Shown piece by piece: positions 34,722 through 45,166 of a stretch of 64,000 nt of DNA (position 1 is its first letter; each line of letters begins with the position of its first letter). The position numbers and the translations under genes were made by a program. The notes under the pieces were generated by a model. The model did no database searches. It was not told the origin of the DNA and saw only the letters and a list, made by a program, of their open reading frames with translations. Source of the stretch: Phycisphaerae bacterium (GTDB lineage Bacteria; Planctomycetota; Phycisphaerae; UBA1845; Fen-1342); contig JAGNKU010000003.1 of assembly GCA_017999985.1 (NCBI GenBank), positions 307,139-371,138 on the forward strand, read 5' to 3'.

Positions 34722-36536
34722 TCACGGCTGTGACGCCGGCTGCCTCGCCACCTGCTCGACCACGCCACGCAGCCACTCGAGTGGCCGGCTTTCCGCGACC
34801 ATCGTGACGTGCTCGGCCTGCGCGATCTGCATGAAACGCTCGAAAACCGCCCGGATGCTGTCGTCCACCGGCCACGGGGCCGCGCCGGCCTCCGCATCCT
34901 TCCGCAGTGTTTCCCAACGCACCAGCAGCGTGTACAGCAGCGGCAGCTCGGCCACCTGCACGCGCTGCCGCAACGCGACGTCTTCGCTGGCGGCCGTTTC
35001 GGCCTGCCCGAGCAGCCTCAGGCCCGCGCTCAGCATCGGCAGCGAGAGGAATTTGGCATCCGCCGGCGAGAAGCAGCCGAGCGCATCGCCGCTCGCCGCC
35101 ACTGCGTCATGCGTCAGCTTCAGGTACTCGCGAATGGGGCCGGCCGCCGGGCCGTAGTAGCCGTCGAGGAACTCGTCGATCAGCTTCTGCGCGTCCAGCG
35201 TGGGGTCCCACAGCAGCTTGGCCAGCACCCACCCGCGCAGCTCCGCCATTTCCGAGCCGTACGACTGATACGCGCCCTGCTCGAACACGCCGCGCACGCC
35301 GTGCTCCACGAAGAACCGCACGTTCGGGCCGAGCACACGCAGGTTCGGGTGCGGCAGGATGTAATGATTGAAGTTCGTCGTGTAATCCCAGATGTAAAGC
35401 CGGTCGCAGATCTTCGACCAGCCTACGATGTCGTCGCGGAAAGCCCGGTTGCGCTCATCCGCCAGCGGCACACTGAACGAGCATTCGATGCTGCACAGCC
35501 GCACGATCACATTCGGCCGCGGCCGCACCTTCGCCGGCGGCCTGCGCGTGTACTGGTAGGCGAGCGTGTCGATCGCCACGTTCGGGAACTCGGGCTCGAT
35601 TTCCGCGGCCACCGCATTGACAAAGCGCAACAACGCGCCCGCCGGGCTGCCTTCTTCCTGGTCCACGGCGGCACACCGCGCACACTGGCAGGGATTGAAG
35701 CAATCGTTCTGCGAGACAGATGCGATCGTCGCCGCCGGGTTCGCGCGCAGCCGCTCCTTCAAGTTCTTCACCAGCTCGGCCCGCATTTCTTCGTTCGTCA
35801 GGCAGAGCTGGGCATTCGCCGCCGTTCGCTGCCCGCCGATCTCGCTGAACCACTCGGGATGATCCTTGAAATACCGGTCCGGCGGAATGAGCCCGTAGAA
35901 CGTGTGCACGAAGCCTTCGTAGGTGTGCTTGCCGCCGCGGGCCGCATCGAGCCGGTCCGAATTCCCATTGCACTTATTGCGGACTGCCCAGTCTCCATCC
36001 AGCGCGTCGAACCAGAATGACTCGCGATACTCCAGCCGCGGCACGAAGCGGATGCTCAGCGGCCCGACGCGGAGGGTTGGTTTCTTCGGAATCGTGCTGA
36101 CCTTCGATGACCACCAGCGACACCCGACTGTGTCTTCGAGGAACGTATACACCGCGTAAAGCGTGCCCCGCGGCCGCCCGCCGGCCAGGATCAGGTCTTG
36201 CCCGGCCGTCCGGATCACGAGCCCCTCCGCGCCCAGTCCCTCCGTGGAGAACGCCGCGTCCGCGAGCTTCGCCGCACCCGGTCCGACCAGCAGCCGATTC
36301 TGCCCGGCGGCGGCCTGGTCGCTGACCGCAAAATCGCTTCCCGTGACCTGCTTGAGAAAGCTGGCCAGCTCCGCGGCTGCATGCCGCTCGGCCTCAGTGG
36401 CGTCCGCCGCGACCACGATCGCGGCCCGGTTGATGCCGTTCTCCGCAATGATGACGTCCTGCCCGTCGGCGTCAGCCACGCACCACGACGTCGCCATCCA
36501 AGCGACTGCCCCGATCAGCGACACACACTTGTTCAT
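34722..36536 (-). CDS. DUF4838 secreted protein (alpha-glucuronidase N-domain-like)
   Basis: The 604-residue protein starts with a signal peptide (CVSLIGAVAWMATSWCVADA). Residues about 40-160 resemble the GH67/alpha-glucuronidase N-terminal domain (ATEAERHAAAELASFLKQVT and DLILAGGRPRGTLYAVYTFLED). The following DUF4838 barrel has CRWWSSKVSTIP, NKCNGNSD, and the Cys-rich NDCFNPCQCARCAAVDQEEG, which is a family hallmark. The family is common in planctomycete and Bacteroidetes sugar loci with no settled activity, presumably glycan cleavage. The start at 36536 follows GGAGAGG; the longer frame to 36593 is unlikely. Confidence 0.82.
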   Translation of the reverse strand: MNKCVSLIGAVAWMATSWCVADADGQDVIIAENGINRAAIVVAADATEAERHAAAELASFLKQVTGSDFAVSDQAAAGQNRLLVGPGAAKLADAAFSTEGLGAEGLVIRTAGQDLILAGGRPRGTLYAVYTFLEDTVGCRWWSSKVSTIPKKPTLRVGPLSIRFVPRLEYRESFWFDALDGDWAVRNKCNGNSDRLDAARGGKHTYEGFVHTFYGLIPPDRYFKDHPEWFSEIGGQRTAANAQLCLTNEEMRAELVKNLKERLRANPAATIASVSQNDCFNPCQCARCAAVDQEEGSPAGALLRFVNAVAAEIEPEFPNVAIDTLAYQYTRRPPAKVRPRPNVIVRLCSIECSFSVPLADERNRAFRDDIVGWSKICDRLYIWDYTTNFNHYILPHPNLRVLGPNVRFFVEHGVRGVFEQGAYQSYGSEMAELRGWVLAKLLWDPTLDAQKLIDEFLDGYYGPAAGPIREYLKLTHDAVAASGDALGCFSPADAKFLSLPMLSAGLRLLGQAETAASEDVALRQRVQVAELPLLYTLLVRWETLRKDAEAGAAPWPVDDSIRAVFERFMQIAQAEHVTMVAESRPLEWLRGVVEQVARQPASQP

Positions 36537-36589
36537 CCGTTGCACCTCTCCAGTAAAGGCCGCACCCGCGCAGGCTTCGGTCCGGCGGT

Positions 36590-36982
36590 TCATGCTTTCG
36601 GCAGCGGCGGGAACTCGACCTGCAAGTCCGGGTAAGTGCGTTGCATGAACTGAAGCGCCACGTACGTATGGCAGCGATCCACGCGCGGGTTTTTCTGGGT
36701 GGGGCAGCTACAGCCAAGGAAGACATCTGCCTCTCGGGCCTGGCGTGCCAATTCGTCGAACGCGGCGCGATCCGCGCGGAACCGCTGTTTCAGCAATGCG
36801 AGATACGCGGTCCGGAACGCGCGCCACGTCTTGTCGCCCGGTGCCGCGAGATACTGGGTCGCCAGCTCCTCGGTCGGCCGCAACGGGTGCGAAGTGTGCC
36901 AGCGTGTATCCATACGTGTGCCGCGCGGCAGTGGATCCGCCGGCGGCCGTTTGCCCCGATACATCCGGTAACGCGCCAACAT
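36590..36982 (-). CDS. DUF488-like small protein
   Basis: The 130-residue protein resembles the DUF488 family in layout: an N-terminal basic strand (RYRMYRGKRP), a middle helical part (WRAFRTAYLALLKQRFRADR) and the Cys-His segment DVFLGCSCPTQKNPRVDRCH, which replaces the usual LLYAARDEEHNHA-like tail. A His and two or three Cys could bind a metal. The function of the family is unknown. The ATG at 36982 follows AGGAG. It is on the same strand as, and 53 bp upstream of, the DUF4838 gene. Confidence 0.6.
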   Translation of the reverse strand: MLARYRMYRGKRPPADPLPRGTRMDTRWHTSHPLRPTEELATQYLAAPGDKTWRAFRTAYLALLKQRFRADRAAFDELARQAREADVFLGCSCPTQKNPRVDRCHTYVALQFMQRTYPDLQVEFPPLPKA

Positions 36983-37131
36983 GGTGGTCTTACTCCTCGC
37001 GCGCATTGTAGTGCCGGCCGCCGGCGCATGCACCTTGGCTCACCGGCGTGCAGAACTCTCACCGCTGGTCGTTGTCGGAGTGCAGTCCCGCCCGTGCTCG
37101 CCTGTGCACCGATATCCGAGATGCCTGTGCG

Positions 37132-40100
37132 TCAGTTCGGTCCAGCCGGCTGCGTGTATCGCTGCTGAAATCCCGCCAAGTCCGCCAGATCCACATCGGT
37201 ATCGGTGTCCAGGTCTGCTGTCAGGCAACTGTGCCCGGGCGTGAACGCGACCCCCGGACCTCTGAGACACCAGAGCGCCGGCAGGAGGTCCGTGGGGCCG
37301 ATCGCGCCATCGCCGTCGTAATCGCCGTTGGGCACCGGCTGCGGGGTGATCTCGATCACGCCGACCTCGCCGGCCGCGAGCACGACGGTGCAGCACAACC
37401 GCGGCGGATCGTCCAGCAGCACGAAGTCCAGCGGTGTGCCGGTGAGTACCGCACGGCACGCGAGCTGCCACGCGGTCGTCGCCAGGCCGCAGACCGGGAG
37501 ATCCAACGTCAGCACGCTGGTGACGCCGGACGCACCACCATTGGGGCCGCGCATCGTCAGGTACACGGGCCCGCGTCCGAACGCCCCGAACCGCTCCAAC
37601 TCCACTGCCGGCGCGCCGCTCGCGCCCGTCACTGGTTCCCAGCCGGCAGCGCCGAGGAGCTTGATCACCGGCATGTAGAACTGGAACAGCGGCCGGTCGC
37701 GCTCGTACAGCTCCGGATGCAGAAAGTAGCGGTCGGGTGCGCCGCCGTTCATCGGCCCGCCCGCGGAACTCACGGCCGGATAGAAGCCCCAGAAGAGCTG
37801 CCCGCGGATGAACTGCTCCATCTGCTCGTACGTGATGTACGTCGGGCTGCCCCAGCCCCACTGCAGCAGGTTGCTCACCACCTTCTGCCCCGCCAGCGCG
37901 CGGCGCAGACGGCTGGCCGAGCTCGCCTCCACGAGTTGCCACACCTCCGACCCCAGCAGGTCGGCATTCTGCGCATGAAAGCGCATCGCCTCGGGAAACA
38001 GGTTCAGCATCATGAGTCGCCCGCCGCCGCGCACCTCCGCCGCGATCGGATCCAGAAACTCGGCGTGTGCCTGCGGCGCGAGCTGCACCGCGCCGCCATC
38101 CGCCCACGAAAACGTCAGCGCACTGTCGCTCACCGCCAGATGTTCCGTCCGGCGGTTCTCCCAGCCACCCACGCCGTACGCCGCCGTCACCGAATCGATA
38201 TAGGCGCCATCGGTCTCCTCGATCCGGTGCAGCACCCAGCTTTCACGGTAGAGACTGAAAGCGCTGGGCGCGGGCAGGTCCGGATCCGGGTTCAGCGGCC
38301 AGGCCTGGTTCCATACGCCGGGCGTCCACTCGTGCCAGAAGTAGTCGTCGAAGTCGATCAGGTACTGCCCCCCGGCGTTGCGCGGCGAAGCGCCGAGCAC
38401 CGCCTCGGCGGCCTGCTGCCGCGGCACGCGCAACCAGGTCGGCTCGGCGTTGTCCCAGTTGTCGTTGTGCGCCGAGACCCACGACCCGTCCTCCGACTCG
38501 AACGCCAGGTCGAGACAGACGGCGCCGCTGCCGGTGGCCACGACGCGCAGTTCGTCCGCGTGCACGTACGGATGACCACTGTTGTAGTAACGCAGCGCGA
38601 GCCGCGCGCTGCCGATGCCCGTGGGCACCGCGTACTGACGGGTGAACGGCTCCCACGCATCGGGCTGCGTCACATTGAACCCGAACACGACGTGGGCCGC
38701 CGAGACGGGCGACCAGAACCAGCCCGGCGGCGCCGGTCGCGTGGCCGTGATGTCGTTCCCCTCGGCGTCGTAGAGCCGCACTCCCAGAATCTGTGTCGTC
38801 TCGGTCGATGCGGCCCGGGCCTGCCAGGTGATGCTCACTGACTCGCCGCTCGGCACGACAAATGGGCCGGCCGTCGCCAGTCCAGCGCCCGTGCTCATCC
38901 CGTCGCCGAGCACCACGTGCCCGGAGCCGCCGACGCCTCCCTCCGGCTGCCATGTCGCCAGCCCCGTCCCGCCGCTGGCCCAGGTCTCGAGCCGCGCAAC
39001 GCGCTCCGCGTACGGCGGCTTGTTCGGATCGCTCCCCCACGGCTGCCACGCCAGCCACGGCTCGGTGTAGTAGAAGATGCTGATCCCGAGCTGCGCACAC
39101 AGGGCACGTTCCTCGGCAGTCAGGCCCCAAGTCTCCAGCCACGCGAACCCGAAGTCCTGGGGATTGGGAATCTGGCTTGGGAGGATCGGGTACATCCACG
39201 CGCCTTCGCGTGTCGCACGTTTGACGAACGCATCCGGAAATAGTGTCTGGTAGCGCTGCACGGCGGCGCGGAACCCCCACTCCGCCGCGTGCCGAAACAA
39301 GAGGAGCGCGACGGCGGCGCGCCCGGCACCGAGCTTGAGGGTCTGCGGCGTGAGCGACAGCTCCCAGACCGATTGCAGCCCGGCAGATGGGTCGTATTCG
39401 CAGCGCTGCGCCGTGGGTGGGCCCATCGCCACGCCCAACGCAACCCCGCGCGTAGTGCTCGTCATGCTGCCCAGCGGATAGAAGCCCACGTCGTGCCCGG
39501 CCAATACGAACGTATTCCGGCACCGTTCGCCCGGTCCAACGTAGCGCGCCGTGTCGAGATCGTCCCACCACGACCAGTTCGTCGCGTCGATCGGCAACGC
39601 CCACGTCAGCACCAGCGGCCGGTCCTGCGGTTCGGCCGACAGGTCCTGCGCGGCGATGTCAATCCAGATGGCACCGCGCTCCACGACCGCGCGCGTCTCG
39701 ATCTTCAGCTCATGCGTGGGCAACTCCACGACCTGTTCGAAGCCACCTGGAACGGGCGTCAGCGGCCCCGCCGCCACGAGCGCCTCGGTCCAGCCAATCC
39801 CGCCGGTCGCGTCGAGCTGCAGGTCATCGATGTGCACGAACGCGTCGCCGCCAGTCCAGTACCGCAGTGACACGCGCAGCGCCGCAGCCGTACGCGGCAC
39901 CGCGTAAGCACATTCAAACGCTTCCCACATGTCCACCGTGGTGCAGCTTAGCCCACAGACGGCGTGTGCCTGTGACGTACTGGTCCAGCCCCAGCCCGGC
40001 GGGGCCGCCACGCTGGCGGTGATGTCGACGCCGTCCGCGTCGTAGACGCGCACGCAGAGGATTTGCAGCGTGGCGCTGCTGGCCGTCCGGGCTCGCCAGC

Positions 40101-40518
40101 CGATGCGGACATGCGTGCCGCCGGTCACGGCGATCGGTGCCGCCATGGCCATACCCGCGCCGGTCGTTTGTCCGTCGCCCAGTCGCAGGTGTCCGCCGCC
40201 CTCGTCCGCGACCCACGTGACATACGGACCGGCCGAGTTCCAGTCCGCGTTATGCGCGCTGGTCCACGGTCCACCATCGGTCGTGAAATTCAGCGCCAGC
40301 AGCTCCCCGGGCGGCAGGGCCTGGCCGATGCACACGCGCGCCGCGCCGGGTGATCCCGGCAACAGCGGTACGGTTTCACCCTCGATCTCGACGCCGGTCA
40401 CCGCTCCGCTGGCTTGGTCGAATGCGACGCGCAAGCCGTCCGTCGTCTCAAGCGCGATTTGCGCACCGGCCAGTGGCGTGACGCAGACGATGAATACGTA
40501 TAGCGCCGCCCTGGACAC
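37132..40518 (-). CDS. Giant secreted dockerin-bearing glycoside-hydrolase-like protein with two beta-sandwich repeats
   Basis: The protein is 1128 residues from the GTG at 40518, which begins the signal peptide (ALYVFIVCVTPLAGAQ); an ATG at 40638 would give 1168. A beta-sandwich module occurs twice (about 98-240 and 518-661), each with LGDG.(S/T)TGAG, a YDA(D/E)G strand, PPGW and a Y.HADEL or FVHIDDL end. The second copy interrupts the central hydrolase-like region (RTFVLAGHDVGFYPLG, FYYTEPWLAWQPWGSD, then WLRVPRQQ and LIDFDDYFWHEW). The last 60 residues are dockerin-like (DYDGDGAIGPTDLL, CLRGP, DTDTDVDLADLAGFQQRY). Probably a glycan-active secreted enzyme; family not identified. Confidence 0.6.
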   Translation of the reverse strand: MSRAALYVFIVCVTPLAGAQIALETTDGLRVAFDQASGAVTGVEIEGETVPLLPGSPGAARVCIGQALPPGELLALNFTTDGGPWTSAHNADWNSAGPYVTWVADEGGGHLRLGDGQTTGAGMAMAAPIAVTGGTHVRIGWRARTASSATLQILCVRVYDADGVDITASVAAPPGWGWTSTSQAHAVCGLSCTTVDMWEAFECAYAVPRTAAALRVSLRYWTGGDAFVHIDDLQLDATGGIGWTEALVAAGPLTPVPGGFEQVVELPTHELKIETRAVVERGAIWIDIAAQDLSAEPQDRPLVLTWALPIDATNWSWWDDLDTARYVGPGERCRNTFVLAGHDVGFYPLGSMTSTTRGVALGVAMGPPTAQRCEYDPSAGLQSVWELSLTPQTLKLGAGRAAVALLLFRHAAEWGFRAAVQRYQTLFPDAFVKRATREGAWMYPILPSQIPNPQDFGFAWLETWGLTAEERALCAQLGISIFYYTEPWLAWQPWGSDPNKPPYAERVARLETWASGGTGLATWQPEGGVGGSGHVVLGDGMSTGAGLATAGPFVVPSGESVSITWQARAASTETTQILGVRLYDAEGNDITATRPAPPGWFWSPVSAAHVVFGFNVTQPDAWEPFTRQYAVPTGIGSARLALRYYNSGHPYVHADELRVVATGSGAVCLDLAFESEDGSWVSAHNDNWDNAEPTWLRVPRQQAAEAVLGASPRNAGGQYLIDFDDYFWHEWTPGVWNQAWPLNPDPDLPAPSAFSLYRESWVLHRIEETDGAYIDSVTAAYGVGGWENRRTEHLAVSDSALTFSWADGGAVQLAPQAHAEFLDPIAAEVRGGGRLMMLNLFPEAMRFHAQNADLLGSEVWQLVEASSASRLRRALAGQKVVSNLLQWGWGSPTYITYEQMEQFIRGQLFWGFYPAVSSAGGPMNGGAPDRYFLHPELYERDRPLFQFYMPVIKLLGAAGWEPVTGASGAPAVELERFGAFGRGPVYLTMRGPNGGASGVTSVLTLDLPVCGLATTAWQLACRAVLTGTPLDFVLLDDPPRLCCTVVLAAGEVGVIEITPQPVPNGDYDGDGAIGPTDLLPALWCLRGPGVAFTPGHSCLTADLDTDTDVDLADLAGFQQRYTQPAGPN

Positions 40519-40821
40519 GATTCGTGCGCTCCACGTATGTAAGATCGGCTCGGGCGCGGGACCAGCTTCACCCGCGGTTGGTCCGCCGCTGCTGATCCGG
40601 CCATGCCCGGCGTGGCTTCGCGCGGCTCCCTGGCGCATGCCGACCCCATTCTACCGCGCCGGACACCCCGCGCATGGCATTTCCCCGTGTGTCAGGGCGC
40701 CGCGCATGACAGGCGCGCGGTGGCTGCTGCGGCGCGGCAAGTTCCGCTGGGCGGTCGCGGCAATGCACCGGCGCGGTATAATCCCGTCCAATTCTTCCAG
40801 TCACTCTGCGAGGATTCAGAC
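40519..40821. other. Gene-free divergent region
   Basis: It separates the giant dockerin gene (minus) from the Tat-signal isomerase-like gene (plus). It contains a good -10 hexamer for the plus gene; no other feature was seen. Confidence 0.4.
40777..40782 (+). promoter_or_regulatory. Consensus -10 element TATAAT
   Basis: A perfect TATAAT lies 40 bp upstream of the ATG at 40822 in an otherwise GC-rich region. No good -35 sits 17 bp further upstream, so it may depend on an activator or an extended -10. Confidence 0.4.
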
Positions 40822-42393
40822 ATGGATCACCCGAGCCCGCCGGTCGCGTTCCGTCTGCCACACTGTTGTCCTGGTCACCATGCGCATCAAGGCATCGCCG
40901 ACCTCACCCGCCGCGAGTTCCTCGGCTGCAGCGCGGGTGCGGTCCTGGGCGGTATCGCCCTGGCCCATTTATCGTGGCCGGCGCTGGCCGGCGGACGCGC
41001 CGACGAGCCTGCGCCGCCCGACCGCCGTGCCCTGCGCGTCAAGCCAATCCTGGTCTACGAAACGCCCGAGCGGCGTGAGCGGACGAGTTGGCGCAGTTGG
41101 GGTGGCATCCAGACCGCGGACGGAGCCCGCGCGGAAGTGAGCCGCATCGAGGGCGAGCTGAAGGCCCTACGCGGGCAGGCGGATTTCCCGGTCGAGTTTC
41201 AGCCGGCGGCCGCGATCCGCGGCGCGGGCGACGTGGCCGGCGTCGGCGACTTGGCCAACGCAGACACGATCCTGGTCTACGCTGCCGGCGGCGGAATGGA
41301 CACGTTCGATGTACTGGCCGAGTTCGGCAAGCCCCTGATCATCTTCTGCCGCCACAAGTCCGGGCCGGTGTATCTCTGGTACGAGATCATCAGCCCGCGC
41401 TATCTGCGGCAACACACGGACAAGCTGGCGGTCAGCGCGCTCGACGAGGACGACGTCGTCATCGATAGCCAGGATGAGCTGCTGTGGCGCCTGCGGTCGC
41501 TGTGCGGCCTGGTCAACACCGTGGGCACGCGCATCCTCGCCATTGGCGGACCGGGTGCCTGGGCCCAGCCTGCGGGCGTCGTGCCCAAGCTCGTCGAAGA
41601 CAAGCTGAAGTTCGAGATCCGCACCGTGTCCTACGACGAGCTGGGCAAGCTGATCAAGCAGGCCCGCTCCGACGACCAGGCGGTGCAGCGCGCCAAGCAG
41701 CGCGGCGAGGAGTACCTTCAGTTGCCGGGCAGCACGCTCGAGACCGACCGGCCCTTCGTCCACAACGCCTTCCTGCTCGACGACATCCTGCGTCGCCTGA
41801 TGCAGGAGGCCGGGTGCCGGGCTATCACGATCAACGACTGCATGTCGACGATCATGCCGCTGGCCGAGACAACGGCCTGCCTCACGCTCAGCACGCTCAA
41901 CGATGCCGGGTACCTGGCGTTCTGCGAATCCGATTTCGTCGTCATCCCCTCCGGCGTACTGCTGGCGAACATCGCCGGCCGGCCGGTGTTCCTGAACGAC
42001 CCCACCTATCCGCACGATGGGCTGATCACGCTGGCACACTGCACGGCGCCGCGGCGGATGAGCGGGCAGAAACTGGAGCCGGCGCGGATCCTGACGCACT
42101 TCGAGTCCGACTACGGGGCGGCGCCGAAGGTCGAGATGGCCAAGGGGCAGGTGGTCACCAACGTGCTGCCGGACTTCAGGCTCGAGCGCTGGGTCGGGCT
42201 GCGCGGCGAGATCGTGGAGGCTCCCTTCCTCGACATTTGCCGCTCGCAGATCGACATCCGCTTTACGTGTGACAGCCAGACCGTGGCCAAACGGATGCCC
42301 GGGTTCCACTGGATGACCGTCTACGGCGATTACCTGCGGGAAACGGGTTACGCGCTGAAGCGGATTCCGATCGCGTGGGAAACGCTGACCTAG
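40822..42393 (+). CDS. Tat-exported L-fucose/L-arabinose isomerase-fold protein
   Basis: The 523-residue protein carries a Tat signal ([20 protein letters not shown]). Its body matches the fucose/arabinose isomerase fold: [63 protein letters not shown], and a late Asp/Glu cluster ([24 protein letters not shown]). Those isomerases are normally cytoplasmic, so an exported member with Tat signal is unusual; loss of the metal ligands or a different reaction is possible. The ATG at 40822 follows GAGG. The beta-helix gene follows 49 bp later. Confidence 0.65.
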   Translation: MDHPSPPVAFRLPHCCPGHHAHQGIADLTRREFLGCSAGAVLGGIALAHLSWPALAGGRADEPAPPDRRALRVKPILVYETPERRERTSWRSWGGIQTADGARAEVSRIEGELKALRGQADFPVEFQPAAAIRGAGDVAGVGDLANADTILVYAAGGGMDTFDVLAEFGKPLIIFCRHKSGPVYLWYEIISPRYLRQHTDKLAVSALDEDDVVIDSQDELLWRLRSLCGLVNTVGTRILAIGGPGAWAQPAGVVPKLVEDKLKFEIRTVSYDELGKLIKQARSDDQAVQRAKQRGEEYLQLPGSTLETDRPFVHNAFLLDDILRRLMQEAGCRAITINDCMSTIMPLAETTACLTLSTLNDAGYLAFCESDFVVIPSGVLLANIAGRPVFLNDPTYPHDGLITLAHCTAPRRMSGQKLEPARILTHFESDYGAAPKVEMAKGQVVTNVLPDFRLERWVGLRGEIVEAPFLDICRSQIDIRFTCDSQTVAKRMPGFHWMTVYGDYLRETGYALKRIPIAWETLT

Positions 42394-42442
42394 CGGCGAG
42401 GCGTGCATATCCGCCGCACGCGCTGTCGGCAAGGATCACGGC

Positions 42443-44620
42443 ATGAAAGTGCTGCTGACGACGGGCACGCGCGGGGCACGATTGCCGCGCGCTGCAGCAC
42501 GCTTAATGCTGCGTGCGGCCCTGTGTGGCCTGGTGACGGCCTGCGCGGCGGGCCAGCACCCGCAACGTTTGCCCGCGCGCTGCCCCGACGAACACCCGAC
42601 GACGCAACCGGCGACTGCGCTGGCGGCCATCACGCTGCATATCGCCCCCGATGGCAACGACACCTGGTCCGGCCGGCTGGCAAGGCCCACTGAAGCGCGG
42701 ACGGACGGGCCGCTGGCCTCGCTGCCAGGTGCGCGCGACGCGATCCGGCGATTGAAATCGGACGGTGCGCTGGTTGGCCCGGTCACGGTTGAGATCGCCG
42801 GTGGGCGCTACCCGCTGCTTGAACCGCTTGTGCTCACACCGGCGGATACCGGCACTCCCGCGGCCCCGATCGTCTACCGGGCCCGCACCGGCGCGCGACC
42901 GGTGTTCGATGGCGGCCGAACCATCGCCGGGTTCACCACGGACGCATCCGGGCGTTGGGTGGCCCAGGTACCGGAGGTGGTCGCCGGCCGGTGGTACTTC
43001 GAGCAACTCTACGTGAATGGTCGCCGCGCCACCCGCGCGCAGTCGCCGGACACCGGCTACTTTCTCATGCAGGATGTCAACGAGGCCGTGCTCACGGCGG
43101 GCGAGCCGTTCGCCCGTGACGCGCGCCAGACGGTGACCGCGCGGCCGGAGGACTTGTCCGTTCTCCACGGACTGTCCGCGGCGCAACTCGCCGACGTGCA
43201 GTTGGTCGCGTACCACAAGTGGGACATCACCCGCCGCTTCATCGAACGTGTCGATCATGACCGCGCCGCCCTCGTTACGCGTGGCGAGGGCATGAAGCCG
43301 TGGAACCCCTGGACGAAGGACACGCGCTATCGGCTGGAAAACGTGCCGGCGGCGTTGAACGCCCCGGGCGAGTGGTATCTCGACCGCGGCGGCCGTCTCC
43401 TGTACATCCCCCGGGACGGCGAGGTGCTCGCCGACGCCACGGTCGTCGCGCCGGTGACGGAGAGGTTCATCGTCGCGGCGGGCCGCCCCGACGCCGGTGA
43501 GCTGGTTCAGCACATCCGGTTCGAGGGACTCACGTTTCGACATGCCGGCTACTCGCTGCCGCCGCACGGGTTCGAGCCCAGCCAGGCCGCCGCCACGATC
43601 GACGCCGTCATCATGCTCGACGACGCCCGGCACGTCGACATCGCCGCATGCACACTGGAGCATACCGGGCGCTACGGCATCTGGTTCCGGCGTGGTTGCC
43701 GGGACTGCCGGGTGGAGCGGACCTGCCTGCAGGATCTGGGCGCCGGCGGTATCCGCATCGGCGAAACCGAAATCCGTCCCCAGGAAGCCGAGCGCACCGG
43801 CCGGATCGTCGTCGACAACAACGTCATCCGCGCCGGGGGGCGCATCTTCCCGTGCGCCGTCGGCGTGTGGATCGGCCAGAGTGGTGACAACCAGGTCACC
43901 CACAACGAGATCAGCGACCTGTACTACACCGGCGTCTCCGTCGGTTGGCGCTGGGGGTATGCGGAGAGCCTGGCGAAGCAGAATGTGATCGAGTTCAACC
44001 ACATTCATCACATCGGCCAGGGCATCCTGAGCGACATGGGCGGCGTGTACACGCTCGGACCGTCCGAGGGCACGCGCGTCAGCCACAACGTCATCCACGA
44101 CGTTGACAGCGCGTCGTACGGCGGCTGGGGGCTGTACACCGACGAAGGCAGCACCGGCATCCGCATGGAATGCAACCTGGTCTACGACGTGGAGACCGGT
44201 GGGTTCCATCAACACTACGGTCGCGACAACGTCATTCGCAATAACATCTTCGCGTTCAGCCGCCTGTACCAGCTCCAGTGCACGCGCGTGGAGCCGCATC
44301 GCTCTTTCACCTTCGAGCACAACATCGTCTACGGCGTCGAGGGGGTCCTGCTTGACGGCCCCTGGACGAAGATCAACGTTGTCATGGACCGCAACTGTTA
44401 CTGGGTGCCGGACGGGCCGGCCGCGAAATTCGCCGACCTGAGCTGGCAGGAGTGGCAAGCCGCCGGTCGCGACCAGCACTCGCTCATTGCCGATCCGGGA
44501 TTCCGCGACCCCGCGGCGCGCGACTTCCGTCTCGCACCGGACTCACCCGCGCTCTCGACCGGCTTCCAGCCCTTCGATTTCACGCAGGCCGGCGTCTACG
44601 GCGCTCGGTGCGGCCCCTGA
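42443..44620 (+). CDS. Secreted right-handed beta-helix protein (GH141-like)
   Basis: The 725-residue protein has an N-terminal hydrophobic stretch ending GLVTAC, a possible lipobox. The segment [20 protein letters not shown] and the following [10 protein letters not shown] unit is the standard opening of bacterial beta-helix proteins that include GH141 fucosidases/xylanases. Many coils are visible through repeated NN.I and H.N.I turns ([32 protein letters not shown]). The C-terminal part closes with [15 protein letters not shown] and [17 protein letters not shown]. Substrate is likely a pectic or fucosylated glycan. Catalytic residues were not pinned down. Confidence 0.78.
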   Translation: MKVLLTTGTRGARLPRAAARLMLRAALCGLVTACAAGQHPQRLPARCPDEHPTTQPATALAAITLHIAPDGNDTWSGRLARPTEARTDGPLASLPGARDAIRRLKSDGALVGPVTVEIAGGRYPLLEPLVLTPADTGTPAAPIVYRARTGARPVFDGGRTIAGFTTDASGRWVAQVPEVVAGRWYFEQLYVNGRRATRAQSPDTGYFLMQDVNEAVLTAGEPFARDARQTVTARPEDLSVLHGLSAAQLADVQLVAYHKWDITRRFIERVDHDRAALVTRGEGMKPWNPWTKDTRYRLENVPAALNAPGEWYLDRGGRLLYIPRDGEVLADATVVAPVTERFIVAAGRPDAGELVQHIRFEGLTFRHAGYSLPPHGFEPSQAAATIDAVIMLDDARHVDIAACTLEHTGRYGIWFRRGCRDCRVERTCLQDLGAGGIRIGETEIRPQEAERTGRIVVDNNVIRAGGRIFPCAVGVWIGQSGDNQVTHNEISDLYYTGVSVGWRWGYAESLAKQNVIEFNHIHHIGQGILSDMGGVYTLGPSEGTRVSHNVIHDVDSASYGGWGLYTDEGSTGIRMECNLVYDVETGGFHQHYGRDNVIRNNIFAFSRLYQLQCTRVEPHRSFTFEHNIVYGVEGVLLDGPWTKINVVMDRNCYWVPDGPAAKFADLSWQEWQAAGRDQHSLIADPGFRDPAARDFRLAPDSPALSTGFQPFDFTQAGVYGARCGP

Positions 44621-45166
44621 GCCGGTCGTGTGCACCTCCGCGCCAAGATTCCGCGACCATCGGCAGTGTCCGGCGGCACCCCGCGCCCGAATCGCAACCC
44701 GACGGTGCCCGGCGCGGCTTGGCATTTGAACCAGCGCGCTGGCCGCGGCGCATTCTGGTTGGTACACTCGAACAGTGGTCATCGCGACCGCGCGCGGCGT
44801 GCCTTGTGGCATTGGCTGATTCGCCGGCGCCTCACGACCACCGTCTGGCGTCCACTGATGGAGTGGCCGCGCCGGCGGCATCTCCGCTTTCGGCGTCGCA
44901 TCGCGGACGCGGCCACGCCGGTACATGTGCCCTGCCCCATGACCATCCTGAGCGCCGGCGTATAGGGTGCGACGCTCGCCGCCCGCGTGGGGCGCCACGC
45001 TCGCCGCACGGACCGCGCAGCGCGCACCCGCTTCGCTACGCCATGCGGTATCTCGTCCCCGCGCCGAGCCGCGGCGCAGTCCGTGAGTGGGGCTCGCGCG
45101 CACGTCGGCCTGAGGCACGTTTGTGCGTACAATGCCCGGCGCCATCAGCTTGTCAGGAGAACGTGC
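44621..45166. other. Gene-free intergenic region before the sialidase gene
   Basis: Several GC-rich frames cross this 546-bp stretch on both strands but none shows family features or codon bias. A TACAAT hexamer at 45128-45133 resembles a -10 box for the sialidase gene. Nothing else was seen. Confidence 0.4.

Noticed and set aside
42503..44479. A 658-codon minus-strand frame opposite the beta-helix gene
   Set aside because: Shadow of the plus-strand gene, which carries clear beta-helix motifs.
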